Below are positions 5,933 through 12,654 of a stretch of DNA of 12,654 nt, piece by piece. The stretch comes from Fidelibacterota bacterium (GTDB lineage Bacteria; Bipolaricaulota; Bipolaricaulia; UBA7950; UBA9294). Numbering within the stretch: the first letter of the stretch is position 1; each line of letters starts with the position of its first letter. The stretch spans positions 1-12,654 of the forward strand of contig JAJRTG010000206.1 of NCBI GenBank assembly GCA_024278395.1. The letters are read 5' to 3'. The notes under the pieces were generated by a model. It made no database searches. It had not been told where the DNA came from and saw only the letters and a program-made list of their open reading frames with translations. The position numbers and the translations under genes were made by a program.

Positions 5933-6708
5933 TGCGGTCCAGCTTGATGAAGGCGGGGTTCATACTTCTGGGGGCTGTCCTCCTCATCTTCATCCTGTGG
6001 CCGCTCGTTCAGACGATCTTCTCCTCCTCCCCAAAGGGGCTCTGGACCACGATCCTTGACCCCAAGGTGCGGGGCGCGATCGGGCTCACCTTCTACGCCT
6101 CGGCGATCGCGACGGTCATCGCGATCCTGACGGGGATTCCGCTCGCTTACCTCCTCGCCCGGCACGAATTCCCGGGCAAGGGCCTGATCGAGGGGTTGAT
6201 CGACCTCCCGATCGTGGTTCCCCATACAGCGGTGGGGATCGCGCTTTTGATGGTGTTCGGGAGGGAAGGGCTCCTGGGGAAGGCGTTCGGTGCGATCGGA
6301 GTGCGGTTCGTCTCCTCCGTCCCGGGGATCGTGATCGCGATGCTCTTCGTGAGCATGCCGTTCCTGGTGAACGCCGCCCGCGACGGGTTCGCCGCGGTCG
6401 ACCCGAGGTTGGAGGGTGTGGCGCGCACCCTGGGGGCGGGACCGTGGACGGCGTTCCGGAAGGTGGCGCTTCCGCTCGCTTGGCGGAACATCCTCTCCGG
6501 AACCATCCTCATGTGGGCGCGGGGGCTGAGCGAATTCGGAGCGGTTGTGATCCTCGCCTACCATCCGATGATCGCTCCGGTCCTCCTGTACGAGCGGTTC
6601 GAGTCATACGGCCTCGACTACGCTCGGCCGGTTGCGGTGTGGGTGATCCTGTCGTCGCTCGCCGTCTTCGTGGGGCTGCGGATGCTCGCGGGAAGGAGGA
6701 AAAAGTGA
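5932..6708 (+). CDS. wtpB: Tungstate/molybdate ABC transporter permease
   Basis: This 258-residue integral membrane subunit forms the translocation pore. Hydrophobic segments fall at about 8-30, 48-76, 90-110, 130-148, 185-212 and 232-253, giving the five to six helices normal for ModB/WtpB. The cytoplasmic EAA loop that docks on the ATPase is at 161-181 (EGVARTLGAGPWTAFRKVAL). The start codon overlaps the wtpA stop by one base (TGATG), and AAGGAG lies just upstream, so translation is coupled. The specificity label follows from the neighbouring WtpA, not from the permease itself. Confidence 0.92.
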   Translation: MRSSLMKAGFILLGAVLLIFILWPLVQTIFSSSPKGLWTTILDPKVRGAIGLTFYASAIATVIAILTGIPLAYLLARHEFPGKGLIEGLIDLPIVVPHTAVGIALLMVFGREGLLGKAFGAIGVRFVSSVPGIVIAMLFVSMPFLVNAARDGFAAVDPRLEGVARTLGAGPWTAFRKVALPLAWRNILSGTILMWARGLSEFGAVVILAYHPMIAPVLLYERFESYGLDYARPVAVWVILSSLAVFVGLRMLAGRRKK

Positions 6709-7763
6709 GGGATGAGCGCCTTTCCGTACGGGGGTTGGAGGTCGAGGCCGGACAGTTCCGGCTCTCCGGGATCGACATCTCCGCCGCTGCGGGGGAGTAC
6801 CTCGTCCTCCTCGGTCCGACCGGGGCGGGGAAGACCATACTCCTGGAGACGATAGCCGGGCTGCGGCGGGTGCGGCGGGGAGAGATCAAGCTGAACGGAG
6901 AGGACGTGACGCACCTTCCCCCGGAGAGGCGCAACATCGGCTTCGTCTACCAAGATTACGCCCTGTTCCCCCATCTCCCCGTCTCCGACAATATAGCCTT
7001 CGGGCTCCGGCTGCACCGGGAAGGTAGAACCGAGATAGAACGCAAGGTCCGTTGGATCTCGTCGCTCATCGGAATAAGCGACCTGCTCCCCCGCCGGATA
7101 GATGGATTGAGCGGAGGCGAAAGGCAACGCGTCGCCCTCGCCCGCGCCCTCGTCCTCTCTCCGCGCGCCCTCCTGCTCGACGAGCCCCTCGGCGCGCTCG
7201 ACCCCCAATACCGCGAAGAGCTGCAGCAGGTGCTATCCCGGCTGCACCGCGAGCTCTCCCCGACCACCGTGCACGTGACGCACGACTTCGAGGAGGCGAT
7301 CTCCCTCGGGGATCGGGTGGCGGTGATGGAAGGGGGGAGGATCGTACAGGAAGGATCGGTGGACGAGATCTTCCGTCGACCGGCTTCCCCGTTCGTCGCC
7401 AGGTTCGTCGGGGCGAGGAACGTCTTCCCCGGGGAGGTGATCCCGGAGGAAGGAGGGGGATCCGAGTTCGTGACCAACGGGGTGCGGCTCGCGGTCGTGA
7501 CGGATATAACAGGTCCGGCGCACGCCGCTGTACGACCGGAGGACATCCTGATCTCGCACGCCCCGCTCTCCTCAAGCGCGCGGAACAGCATGCACGGGCG
7601 GATCACCGAAATCATCGATCGGGGGATGGTCGTCTACGTGAGAGTCACCGTCCCCCCGGACTTCGTCTGCGCGATCACCCGCCAATCGCTCGCGCAGATG
7701 GACCTGCGGCTGGGGATGGAGGTATATATCTCTTTTAAGGCGTCGGCGGTCCACGTCTTCTAG
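6705..7763 (+). CDS. wtpC: Tungstate/molybdate ABC transporter ATP-binding protein
   Basis: This 352-residue ATPase powers oxyanion import. All nucleotide-binding motifs are intact: Walker A GPTGAGKT (37-44), Q-loop Q83 in VYQDYALFPHL, signature LSGGERQ (135-141), Walker B ALLLDE (155-160, catalytic E160), D-loop GALD and H-loop H193 in VTHDFEEA. The C-terminal part (about 289-352) looks like a TOBE/MOP-type oxyanion-sensing domain, as in ModC/WtpC. I chose the GTG at 6705, which overlaps the wtpB stop by four bases (GTGA) and follows GGAGGA at good spacing. The frame stays open further upstream inside wtpB, but VRDERLSVRGLEVEAG is the normal family N-terminus. Confidence 0.93.
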   Translation: MRDERLSVRGLEVEAGQFRLSGIDISAAAGEYLVLLGPTGAGKTILLETIAGLRRVRRGEIKLNGEDVTHLPPERRNIGFVYQDYALFPHLPVSDNIAFGLRLHREGRTEIERKVRWISSLIGISDLLPRRIDGLSGGERQRVALARALVLSPRALLLDEPLGALDPQYREELQQVLSRLHRELSPTTVHVTHDFEEAISLGDRVAVMEGGRIVQEGSVDEIFRRPASPFVARFVGARNVFPGEVIPEEGGGSEFVTNGVRLAVVTDITGPAHAAVRPEDILISHAPLSSSARNSMHGRITEIIDRGMVVYVRVTVPPDFVCAITRQSLAQMDLRLGMEVYISFKASAVHVF

Positions 7764-7771
7764 GAGGATTG

Positions 7772-8743
7772 ATGGAGAATATCGACCGGTTCGGAAGAAG
7801 GATCACCTACCTGCGTCTCTCGGTCACCGATCGGTGCAACTTCCGCTGCATCTACTGCATGCCCGCCTCCGGGGTGGAATGGCGGCCGCACGCGGACATT
7901 CTGCGCTACGAAGAGATCGTTCGGATTGTCCGTGCCGCCACCGCGATCGGGATAAGGAAGATCCGCCTCACCGGGGGGGAGCCGCTCGTGCGGGAGGGGA
8001 TCGTCGATCTCGTGCAGGAGATCTCCCGCATCCCGGGGATAGACGAGCTCGTGATGACGACGAACGGAGCGCTCCTCCCCCTCTACGCGGATAGGCTCGC
8101 GGCGGCCGGGCTTGACCGGGTGAACATCAGCCTCGACACCCTGCGCCCGGAGAGGTTCCAGTGGATCACCCGGATCGGCAGGCTGGAGGACACCCTCGCC
8201 GGGCTCTACGCAGCCCGGGAGGCCGGACTCTCCCCGATCAAGCTGAACGCGGTGGTGATGCGGGGGATAAACGACGACGAGGTGGTCGATCTGGCGCGGA
8301 AGACACGGGAAGGCTTCGGAGTGCGGTTCATCGAACCGATGCCGGTCGGCAAGCCGGATACGAACCTGAAGGGGCGGTTTGTATCCGGGGAGGAGATCCG
8401 CGCCCGGATTGAGCGGGAACTCGGCCCCCTCATACCGGTGCGGGACGAGGGTCCGGCCCGGGTCTACCGGATCTCGGGGGCACCCGGTGAGATTGGGTTC
8501 ATCACCGCGCTGAGCGCCCCGTTCTGCGATCGGTGTAACCGAATGCGGGTGACGGCGGACGGGAAGCTCCGTCCTTGCCTCCTCTCCCCGGTCGAGATCG
8601 ACCTCAAGGGGGCGCTCCGCGCCGGAGCGGGAGACGAGGAGATCCTCGCGCTCCTGAAAGAGGGGATGAGGAGAAAGCCGTACGCCCACGGGCTGGCGCA
8701 TGAGTTCCCCCACGATCGGACGATGTCCGAGATCGGAGGTTAA
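7772..8743 (+). CDS. moaA: GTP 3',8-cyclase (radical SAM), MoaA
   Basis: The 323-residue enzyme makes 3',8-cyclo-7,8-dihydro-GTP from GTP, the first step of molybdenum/tungsten cofactor synthesis. It has both iron-sulfur cluster sites. The radical-SAM CX3CX2C motif is C22, C26 and C29 in DRCNFRCIYCMP; the C-terminal substrate cluster is C252, C255 and C269 in CDRCNRMRVTADGKLRPC. The protein ends in Gly-Gly (EIGG), the tail that enters the active site in MoaA. RLTGGEPL (65-72) is the SAM-binding GGE motif. I chose the ATG at 7772, four bases after AGGAGG; a TTG at 7769 is too close to that site. The gene starts eight bases after the wtpC stop. Confidence 0.96.
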   Translation: MENIDRFGRRITYLRLSVTDRCNFRCIYCMPASGVEWRPHADILRYEEIVRIVRAATAIGIRKIRLTGGEPLVREGIVDLVQEISRIPGIDELVMTTNGALLPLYADRLAAAGLDRVNISLDTLRPERFQWITRIGRLEDTLAGLYAAREAGLSPIKLNAVVMRGINDDEVVDLARKTREGFGVRFIEPMPVGKPDTNLKGRFVSGEEIRARIERELGPLIPVRDEGPARVYRISGAPGEIGFITALSAPFCDRCNRMRVTADGKLRPCLLSPVEIDLKGALRAGAGDEEILALLKEGMRRKPYAHGLAHEFPHDRTMSEIGG

Positions 8744-8744
8744 G

Positions 8745-9230
8745 ATGGAAGCAGGAGAGCTCACCCACCTCGATGACACGGGGAGGGTACGTATGGTCGA
8801 TGTAAGCGGGAAGGAAGACACAGTACGGGAGGCGGTGGCGCGAGGCAGGATCGAGATGTCCCCATCCACCTGCCGGATGATCACGGAGGGGAGGATCGAA
8901 AAGGGAAACGTGCTCACGACCGCACAGCTCGCCGGGATCATGGCGGCGAAAAGGACGGGGGAGCTGATCCCTCTCTGTCACCCGATCAGGCTGACGGATG
9001 TCGATATCCGCTTCTCCGTCCATGTGGATGAGGGCGCTATCGAGATCGAGGCGTGCGCAAAGAGCGTCGGGAAGACCGGAGTCGAGATGGAGGCCCTCAC
9101 CGCGGTCTCGGTCGCCGCCCTGACGATCTACGATATGGCGAAGGCGGCCGAGCGCACGATGCGAATCGGGGGGATCCGGCTCGTGCGGAAGAGCGGAGGG
9201 AAGAGCGGGGATATAGTATTGGAGGATTGA
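8745..9230 (+). CDS. moaC: Cyclic pyranopterin monophosphate synthase, MoaC
   Basis: The 161-residue enzyme rearranges the MoaA product into cyclic pyranopterin monophosphate. The conserved residues align with the E. coli active site at an offset of two: K53 in RIEKGNVL, H79 in PLCHPIRL, and D130 and K133 in TIYDMAKA. The long signature KTGVEMEALTAVSVAALT (110-127) is intact. Length is normal, allowing a hexamer of dimers as in the family. The ATG lies one base after the moaA stop and is preceded by GGAGGT at four bases, so the two genes are almost certainly coupled. Confidence 0.96.
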   Translation: MEAGELTHLDDTGRVRMVDVSGKEDTVREAVARGRIEMSPSTCRMITEGRIEKGNVLTTAQLAGIMAAKRTGELIPLCHPIRLTDVDIRFSVHVDEGAIEIEACAKSVGKTGVEMEALTAVSVAALTIYDMAKAAERTMRIGGIRLVRKSGGKSGDIVLED

Positions 9231-9487
9231 TGGACTGGCCGGTTGAAGTGAACGTCCTCTGTTTCGCCGCGTTGCGTGAAGCGGTAGGGAGCGGGAGCGT
9301 GGCGGTGAGATTGGGGGAGCACGCCACCGTGGCAGAGCTTCTCGCCCGCCTGGGCGAGGACTACCCCGCCCTGGCCCCGCACCTTCCCTACGTCAAGGTG
9401 GCGGTCAACCGCCGGTTCGCAATGGCGACGGAGCATCTGCATCCCGGGGATGAGGTCGCCCTGCTGCCGCCGGTGGGGGGAGGATGA
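9230..9487 (+). CDS. moaD: Molybdopterin synthase sulfur carrier subunit, MoaD
   Basis: This 85-residue ubiquitin-like protein carries the sulfur used for the dithiolene. The beta-grasp pattern VEVNVLCFAALREAVG at the N-terminus and the C-terminal LLPPVGGG are characteristic. The final glycine must be adenylylated and thiocarboxylated by a MoeB/ThiF enzyme. The tail ends in three glycines rather than the AGG of E. coli MoaD, but the terminal Gly-Gly is present. The ATG overlaps the moaC stop (TGATG), and GGAGG lies four bases upstream. ThiS is an alternative for such small proteins, but the position between moaC and moaE settles it as MoaD. Confidence 0.94.
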   Translation: MDWPVEVNVLCFAALREAVGSGSVAVRLGEHATVAELLARLGEDYPALAPHLPYVKVAVNRRFAMATEHLHPGDEVALLPPVGGG

Positions 9488-9907
9488 ATGGAAGACTACT
9501 TCGAGATCACACACGACGACGTAAGCCTCGACGAGGTGATCGCCCGACTCACGCACCCACAGGCAGGGGCGGTGGCGACGTTCGTCGGGGTGGTGCGCGG
9601 CGAGAGCGATGGTGAGCGCATCCGGTATCTAGAGTACGAGGCCTACCCACCGATGGCGCGTGAGACCCTCTGTGAAGTGGGAGAGGAGATCCACTCCCGC
9701 TGGCCCACGATCCAGCAGGTGACGATCGTGCATCGGGTGGGGAGGCTCTCACCAGGCGAGAAGGCGGTGGTGATCGCGGTCACCGCCGCGCATCGCGCCG
9801 AGGTCTTCCCCGCGCTGAGCTACGCGATAGAGCGGGTGAAGGAGGTCGTCCCCATCTGGAAGAAAGAAGTGGGGGAGAAGGGAGAAACGTGGAAAAGCGC
9901 GAGTTAG
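9488..9907 (+). CDS. moaE: Molybdopterin synthase catalytic subunit, MoaE
   Basis: The 139-residue subunit pairs with MoaD to convert cyclic pyranopterin monophosphate into molybdopterin. Conserved features are GAVATFVGVVRGES (27-40; the arginine equivalent to E. coli R39), LEYEAYPPMA (48-57), HRVGRLSPGE (82-91) and the active-site lysines in RVKEVVPIWKKE (116-127; K118 and K125). The ATG immediately follows the moaD stop, with GGAGG four bases before it. Its 3' end overlaps the moeA start by 19 bases. Confidence 0.95.
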   Translation: MEDYFEITHDDVSLDEVIARLTHPQAGAVATFVGVVRGESDGERIRYLEYEAYPPMARETLCEVGEEIHSRWPTIQQVTIVHRVGRLSPGEKAVVIAVTAAHRAEVFPALSYAIERVKEVVPIWKKEVGEKGETWKSAS

Positions 9908-11142
9908 ACGGACTTTATCCGATGTTGAGCGTGGAGGAGGCGAGAGAGCGCGTCCTATCGCGGATACGCCCTCTTGAGCCAGAGACGGTCCCGATCACCG
10001 AGGCCCTCGGACGGGTGACGGCCGAGGATGTGGCCGCGGCTTACGACATCCCGCCGCACGCCAATACGGCGATGGACGGCTACGCGGTCCGGGCGGCCGA
10101 CACCATGAAGGCGAGCCCGGAACACCCGGCGCGCCTGCGGGTGATCGCCGACCTGGCCGCCGGTTACGTGTCGGACAAGGAGGTATCCCCGGGGACGGCG
10201 ATCCGGATCATGACCGGTGCACCGATTCCGCCCGGTACGGACGCGGTCGTCCGGTTCGAATGGACGCGCCGGAATGGCGATTGGGTCGAGATCACGACCC
10301 CTGTCTCCGTCGGGCAGGAGGTCCGCCCCGCCGGGGAGGACGTACGGACCGGGGAGACCGTCATCCCGCGGGGGATCGTCCTCCGCCCCCAGGAGATCGG
10401 GATGCTCGCCGCGCTCGGGCGCCGGGAGGTCGTCGTAACCCGCCGCCCGCGGGTGGGGATCCTCGCCACCGGCGACGAGCTCGTGGAGATCGATGCTCCC
10501 CTGGCTCCGGGAAAAATCAGAAACGCGAACACCTATTCCAACGCCGCCCAGGTGAAAAAGCACGGGGGGATCCCGGTCCTCCTCGGGATCGCCCGTGACC
10601 GGGAGGGGGAGATCGCGAAGAAGCTGCAGGAGGGCCTCCAGCAGGGGGTCGACCTCCTCCTCGTCTCCGGCGGGGTGTCCGTCGGAGACTTCGACGTGGT
10701 GAAGAAGGTCCTCGCCGCTGAGGGGAGGATCGACTTCTGGCGCGTGCGGATGAAGCCGGGGAAGCCATTGGCCTTCGGGTACCTCGAATTCAACGGAAGG
10801 GAGGTCCCGGTGATCGGGATGCCGGGAAACCCGGTATCAGTGATGGTCTCGTTCGAGATATTCGCCCGGGCGGCGATACTCACCCTGCTCGGCGCGCGCG
10901 ACCTAGAGCCTTTCTCCGTTCAAGCGACCCTCGCCGACGGGGTCCCGGAGAAGGACGAGCGCCGCCACTACGTCCGGGTGCGGCTTGAAGACAGGGATGG
11001 GGATTTCATCGCGCATCCGACGGGAGACCAGGGATCGGGGATCCTCTCCTCGATGGTCAAAGCGGACGGACTGGCGATCATCCCGGAGGACTGGGACCGC
11101 GTGGAAGCAGGGGCGCGGGTGCGCGTGATCCTTCTGCGGTAA
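9889..11142 (+). CDS. moeA: Molybdopterin molybdenumtransferase, MoeA
   Basis: The 417-residue protein inserts molybdate or tungstate into adenylylated molybdopterin. Family marks in order are DIPPHANTAMDGYAVRAAD (about 54-72), GTAIRIMTGAPIPPGTDAVV (about 102-121), the MoCF-domain motif SGGVSVGDFDVVKKVL (about 261-276), RMKPGKPLAFG (about 286-296), and GMPGNPVSVMVSFEIF (about 309-324). The C-terminal beta-barrel domain IV follows. I chose the GTG at 9889, which has GGGAG at good spacing and overlaps moaE by 19 bases. The alternative ATG at 9922 (MLSVEEA) is closer to the common MoeA start but has no ribosome site. Archaea and some anaerobes carry two MoeA types, thought to separate Mo from W; only one is visible here. 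Confidence 0.95.
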   Translation: MEKRELDGLYPMLSVEEARERVLSRIRPLEPETVPITEALGRVTAEDVAAAYDIPPHANTAMDGYAVRAADTMKASPEHPARLRVIADLAAGYVSDKEVSPGTAIRIMTGAPIPPGTDAVVRFEWTRRNGDWVEITTPVSVGQEVRPAGEDVRTGETVIPRGIVLRPQEIGMLAALGRREVVVTRRPRVGILATGDELVEIDAPLAPGKIRNANTYSNAAQVKKHGGIPVLLGIARDREGEIAKKLQEGLQQGVDLLLVSGGVSVGDFDVVKKVLAAEGRIDFWRVRMKPGKPLAFGYLEFNGREVPVIGMPGNPVSVMVSFEIFARAAILTLLGARDLEPFSVQATLADGVPEKDERRHYVRVRLEDRDGDFIAHPTGDQGSGILSSMVKADGLAIIPEDWDRVEAGARVRVILLR

Positions 11143-11149
11143 AACGGCG

Positions 11150-11155
11150 TATACT
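11150..11155 (+). promoter_or_regulatory. Possible -10 element before mogA
   Basis: TATACT (five of six matches) lies eight bases after the moeA stop, in the only real intergenic gap of the cluster (69 bases). No convincing -35 box is found at 16-18 bases. It could give mogA a weak promoter of its own or be chance. Confidence 0.3.
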
Positions 11156-11211
11156 GTGTAAAAGGCAACGTCACGGTCTCATCCCGGGCGTCCGGAGAGA
11201 AGGAGTTCCTT

Positions 11212-11724
11212 ATGCGGATAAGAGTAGGGGTTCTCACTGTGAGCGACCGATCCTCCCGCGGGGAGCGGGCCGACGAGAGCGGGCCGCTGATCCGCCGATT
11301 GGTGCTCGAGCAGCTCGATGCGGTGGTGGAGGCGGAGGGGATCGTTCCCGACAACCGGGCAAAGATCGCGGAGAAGCTCATCGAATGGTGCGACGACAAG
11401 AGACTCGACCTCATCCTCACGACCGGGGGGACCGGCTTCGCCCCACGCGACCTCACCCCGGAGGCGACCAGAGACGTGATCGAGCGGGAGACCCCCGGCT
11501 TCCCCGAGGTGATGCGCATGGAGGGGTTCAAGGTCACCCCGCACGCGATCCTCTCCCGCGCCGTCGCCGGAATCAGGGGGAAGAGCCTGATCATTAACCT
11601 TCCCGGAAGCCCCAAGGCCGTGCGGGAGGGGCTGCTCCTGATCCTGCCCGCCATCCCTCATGCGATCTCCACCCTGACCGAGGCTCCGGACAAGGAGATC
11701 CATCGCTTCTCGAAACCCGGATAG
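11212..11724 (+). CDS. mogA: Molybdopterin adenylyltransferase, MogA/MoaB family
   Basis: The 170-residue protein belongs to the MogA/MoaB family, which activates molybdopterin with ATP to form adenylyl-MPT for MoeA. The N-terminal GVLTVSDRSSRGERADESG, the central motif TTGGTGFAPRDLTPEAT (70-86) and INLPGSPKAVREG (128-140) are diagnostic. D47 (VPDNR) and D80 (APRDLTPE) fit the two functional aspartates of MogA. MogA and MoaB cannot be separated with certainty by sequence; both can carry this activity. AAGGAG lies six bases before the ATG. The 69-base gap after moeA is larger than elsewhere in the cluster. Confidence 0.92.
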   Translation: MRIRVGVLTVSDRSSRGERADESGPLIRRLVLEQLDAVVEAEGIVPDNRAKIAEKLIEWCDDKRLDLILTTGGTGFAPRDLTPEATRDVIERETPGFPEVMRMEGFKVTPHAILSRAVAGIRGKSLIINLPGSPKAVREGLLLILPAIPHAISTLTEAPDKEIHRFSKPG

Positions 11725-11743
11725 CAACTTGTGCGGTTGCTTT
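11723..11743 (+). terminator. Weak possible terminator after mogA
   Basis: AGCAAC (11723-11728) pairs perfectly with GTTGCT (11736-11741) around a seven-base loop, and TTT ends at 11743. The stem is short and the T run minimal, so termination would be partial. The hairpin overlaps the last base of the mogA stop codon region. Confidence 0.3.
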
Positions 11744-11812
11744 CCGCCGGGGTTTGCCGGAGAATTTGGAGCTACAAGCTCGCTATTAATTGACGCATTG
11801 AGGGGAACACGG

Positions 11813-12654
11813 ATGGCAGAGGAAGTGGCTGCATCATTGGAGAAATGGAAGGCCCGTTATCCGGATAAATTCGTCTCTCCGGACACCGCCTTCTCCCACA
11901 TCCATCGCGGGGATCGCATCTTCGTCGGGACCGGTTGCGGAAAGCCCCAGTACCTCGTCGATGAGATGGTGCGCTACGTGCGGGAGCATCCCAAGGCGTT
12001 CTTCGACGCGGAGGTCCTTCACATCTGGACCCTCGGCGTCGCCCCGTACATGCGGGAGGAGTTCAAGCGCAACTTCCGCCACAACGCGTTCTTCATCTCC
12101 GGCAACACCCGCGAGGAGGTGAACAAGGGGCTGGCCGATTACACGGCGATCTTCCTCTCCCAGGTTCCGGATCTCTTCTACCGGAAGGTAGTCCCGATCG
12201 ACGTGGCTCTGGTGCAGGTCTCCCCTCCCGATCGCTACGGATACATGAGCCTGGGGATCAGCGTGGACATCGTCCGCGCCGCGGTGGACAGCGCCGAGTG
12301 CGTGGTCTGTCAGATCAACTCCCACATGCCGCGGGTGCACGGGGACAGCTTCGTCCACATCACCGAAGCCGACTGCCTCATACCGCACGACGAGCCGCTC
12401 CTCGAGTACGAGTCCGAGGTCCCGGACGAGATCGCCCACCGGATCGGGAAGTACGTGGCGCGATTGGTGGAGGACGAAGCGACCATCCAGGTCGGCTACG
12501 GAAGGATCCCGAACGCCGTCCTCGCGAACCTGAGCGAAAAGAGGCACCTGGGGGTGCACACCGAGCTTCTGAGCGACGGGATCGTCGAGCTGATGAAGAA
12601 AGGGGTGATCGACAATACGCGCAAGGCGCTCGATCACAACAAGACCGTCGCCGC
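11813..12654 (+). CDS. Acetyl-CoA hydrolase/CoA-transferase family protein, N-terminal part
   Basis: The first 280 codons are present and the gene continues past the right edge. The family (acetyl-CoA hydrolase/transferase, including 4-hydroxybutyrate and succinyl-CoA:acetate CoA-transferases) moves CoA between carboxylic acids. Visible marks are DRIFVGTGCGKPQYLVD (about 34-50), PIDVALVQVSPPDRYGYMSL (128-147), QINSHMPRVHGDSF (167-180), VGYGRIPNAVLANL (227-240) and LGVHTELLSDGIVELMKKGV (246-265). The glutamate of HTE (E251) is the likely catalytic residue that forms the enzyme-CoA thioester. Members run to about 430 residues, some with a fused GNAT domain; the missing end decides this. GAGGGGA precedes the ATG. 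The acid substrate cannot be assigned. I see no convincing promoter in the 88-base gap before it. Confidence 0.85.
   Translation, partial: MAEEVAASLEKWKARYPDKFVSPDTAFSHIHRGDRIFVGTGCGKPQYLVDEMVRYVREHPKAFFDAEVLHIWTLGVAPYMREEFKRNFRHNAFFISGNTREEVNKGLADYTAIFLSQVPDLFYRKVVPIDVALVQVSPPDRYGYMSLGISVDIVRAAVDSAECVVCQINSHMPRVHGDSFVHITEADCLIPHDEPLLEYESEVPDEIAHRIGKYVARLVEDEATIQVGYGRIPNAVLANLSEKRHLGVHTELLSDGIVELMKKGVIDNTRKALDHNKTVA

Noticed and set aside
6444..6704. N-terminal extension of the wtpC frame into wtpB
   Set aside because: The frame is open because of high GC, but wtpB is coding there and the GTG at 6705 has a proper ribosome site and the usual four-base overlap.
7760..8941. Long open frame on the minus strand opposite moaA and part of moaC
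   Set aside because: It is an antisense shadow of high-GC coding DNA: proline- and arginine-rich, with no recognisable motif, while moaA on the plus strand has complete cluster motifs.

Overview
The window is GC-rich, tightly packed bacterial chromosome with no tRNA, rRNA, CRISPR array, insertion sequence or phage gene. A molybdopterin (MPT) pathway combined with a WtpABC-type tungstate transporter points to an anaerobe, possibly a thermophile, that uses tungsten or molybdenum enzymes. The base composition and the apparent leaderless genes would suit a deep-branching lineage such as Bipolaricaulota (Acetothermia). That placement is inference only; the window holds no phylogenetic marker.

Layout. 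(a) 1-512, minus strand: the first 32 codons of a secreted protein of unknown function, preceded by yidD. (b) 541-1124, plus strand: an Hsp20 small heat-shock gene with a near-consensus promoter, a CIRCE-like operator and a strong terminator. (c) 1124-3500, minus strand: a two-gene unit made of an RsuA/RluB-type pseudouridine synthase and glutamine-dependent NAD+ synthetase (nadE). (d) 3594-4751, plus strand: a GNAT-fold protein of unknown substrate. (e) 4836-11724, plus strand: the main feature, wtpA-wtpB-wtpC-moaA-moaC-moaD-moaE-moeA-mogA. The first eight genes overlap or nearly touch, and wtpA is preceded by a promoter and a structured leader resembling the molybdenum-cofactor (Moco) riboswitch. 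(f) 11813 to the right edge: the first 280 codons of an acetyl-CoA hydrolase/CoA-transferase family gene.

How the genes work together. WtpABC imports tungstate (or molybdate). MoaA and MoaC convert GTP to cyclic pyranopterin monophosphate. MoaD and MoaE insert the dithiolene sulfurs. MogA adenylylates MPT and MoeA inserts the metal. A Moco-type riboswitch ahead of wtpA would let the finished cofactor control both metal uptake and pterin synthesis. The MoaD-activating enzyme (MoeB/ThiF family) and MobA are not in the window.

The main regulatory observations are the Moco-type leader; the CIRCE-like operator at the hsp20 start site; yidD and hsp20 promoters whose -35 boxes overlap on opposite strands; and three genes (yidD, nadE and the GNAT gene) that lack a Shine-Dalgarno site but carry a TANNNT hexamer exactly six bases before the ATG, the pattern of leaderless transcripts. 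I found no wholly new multi-gene system.
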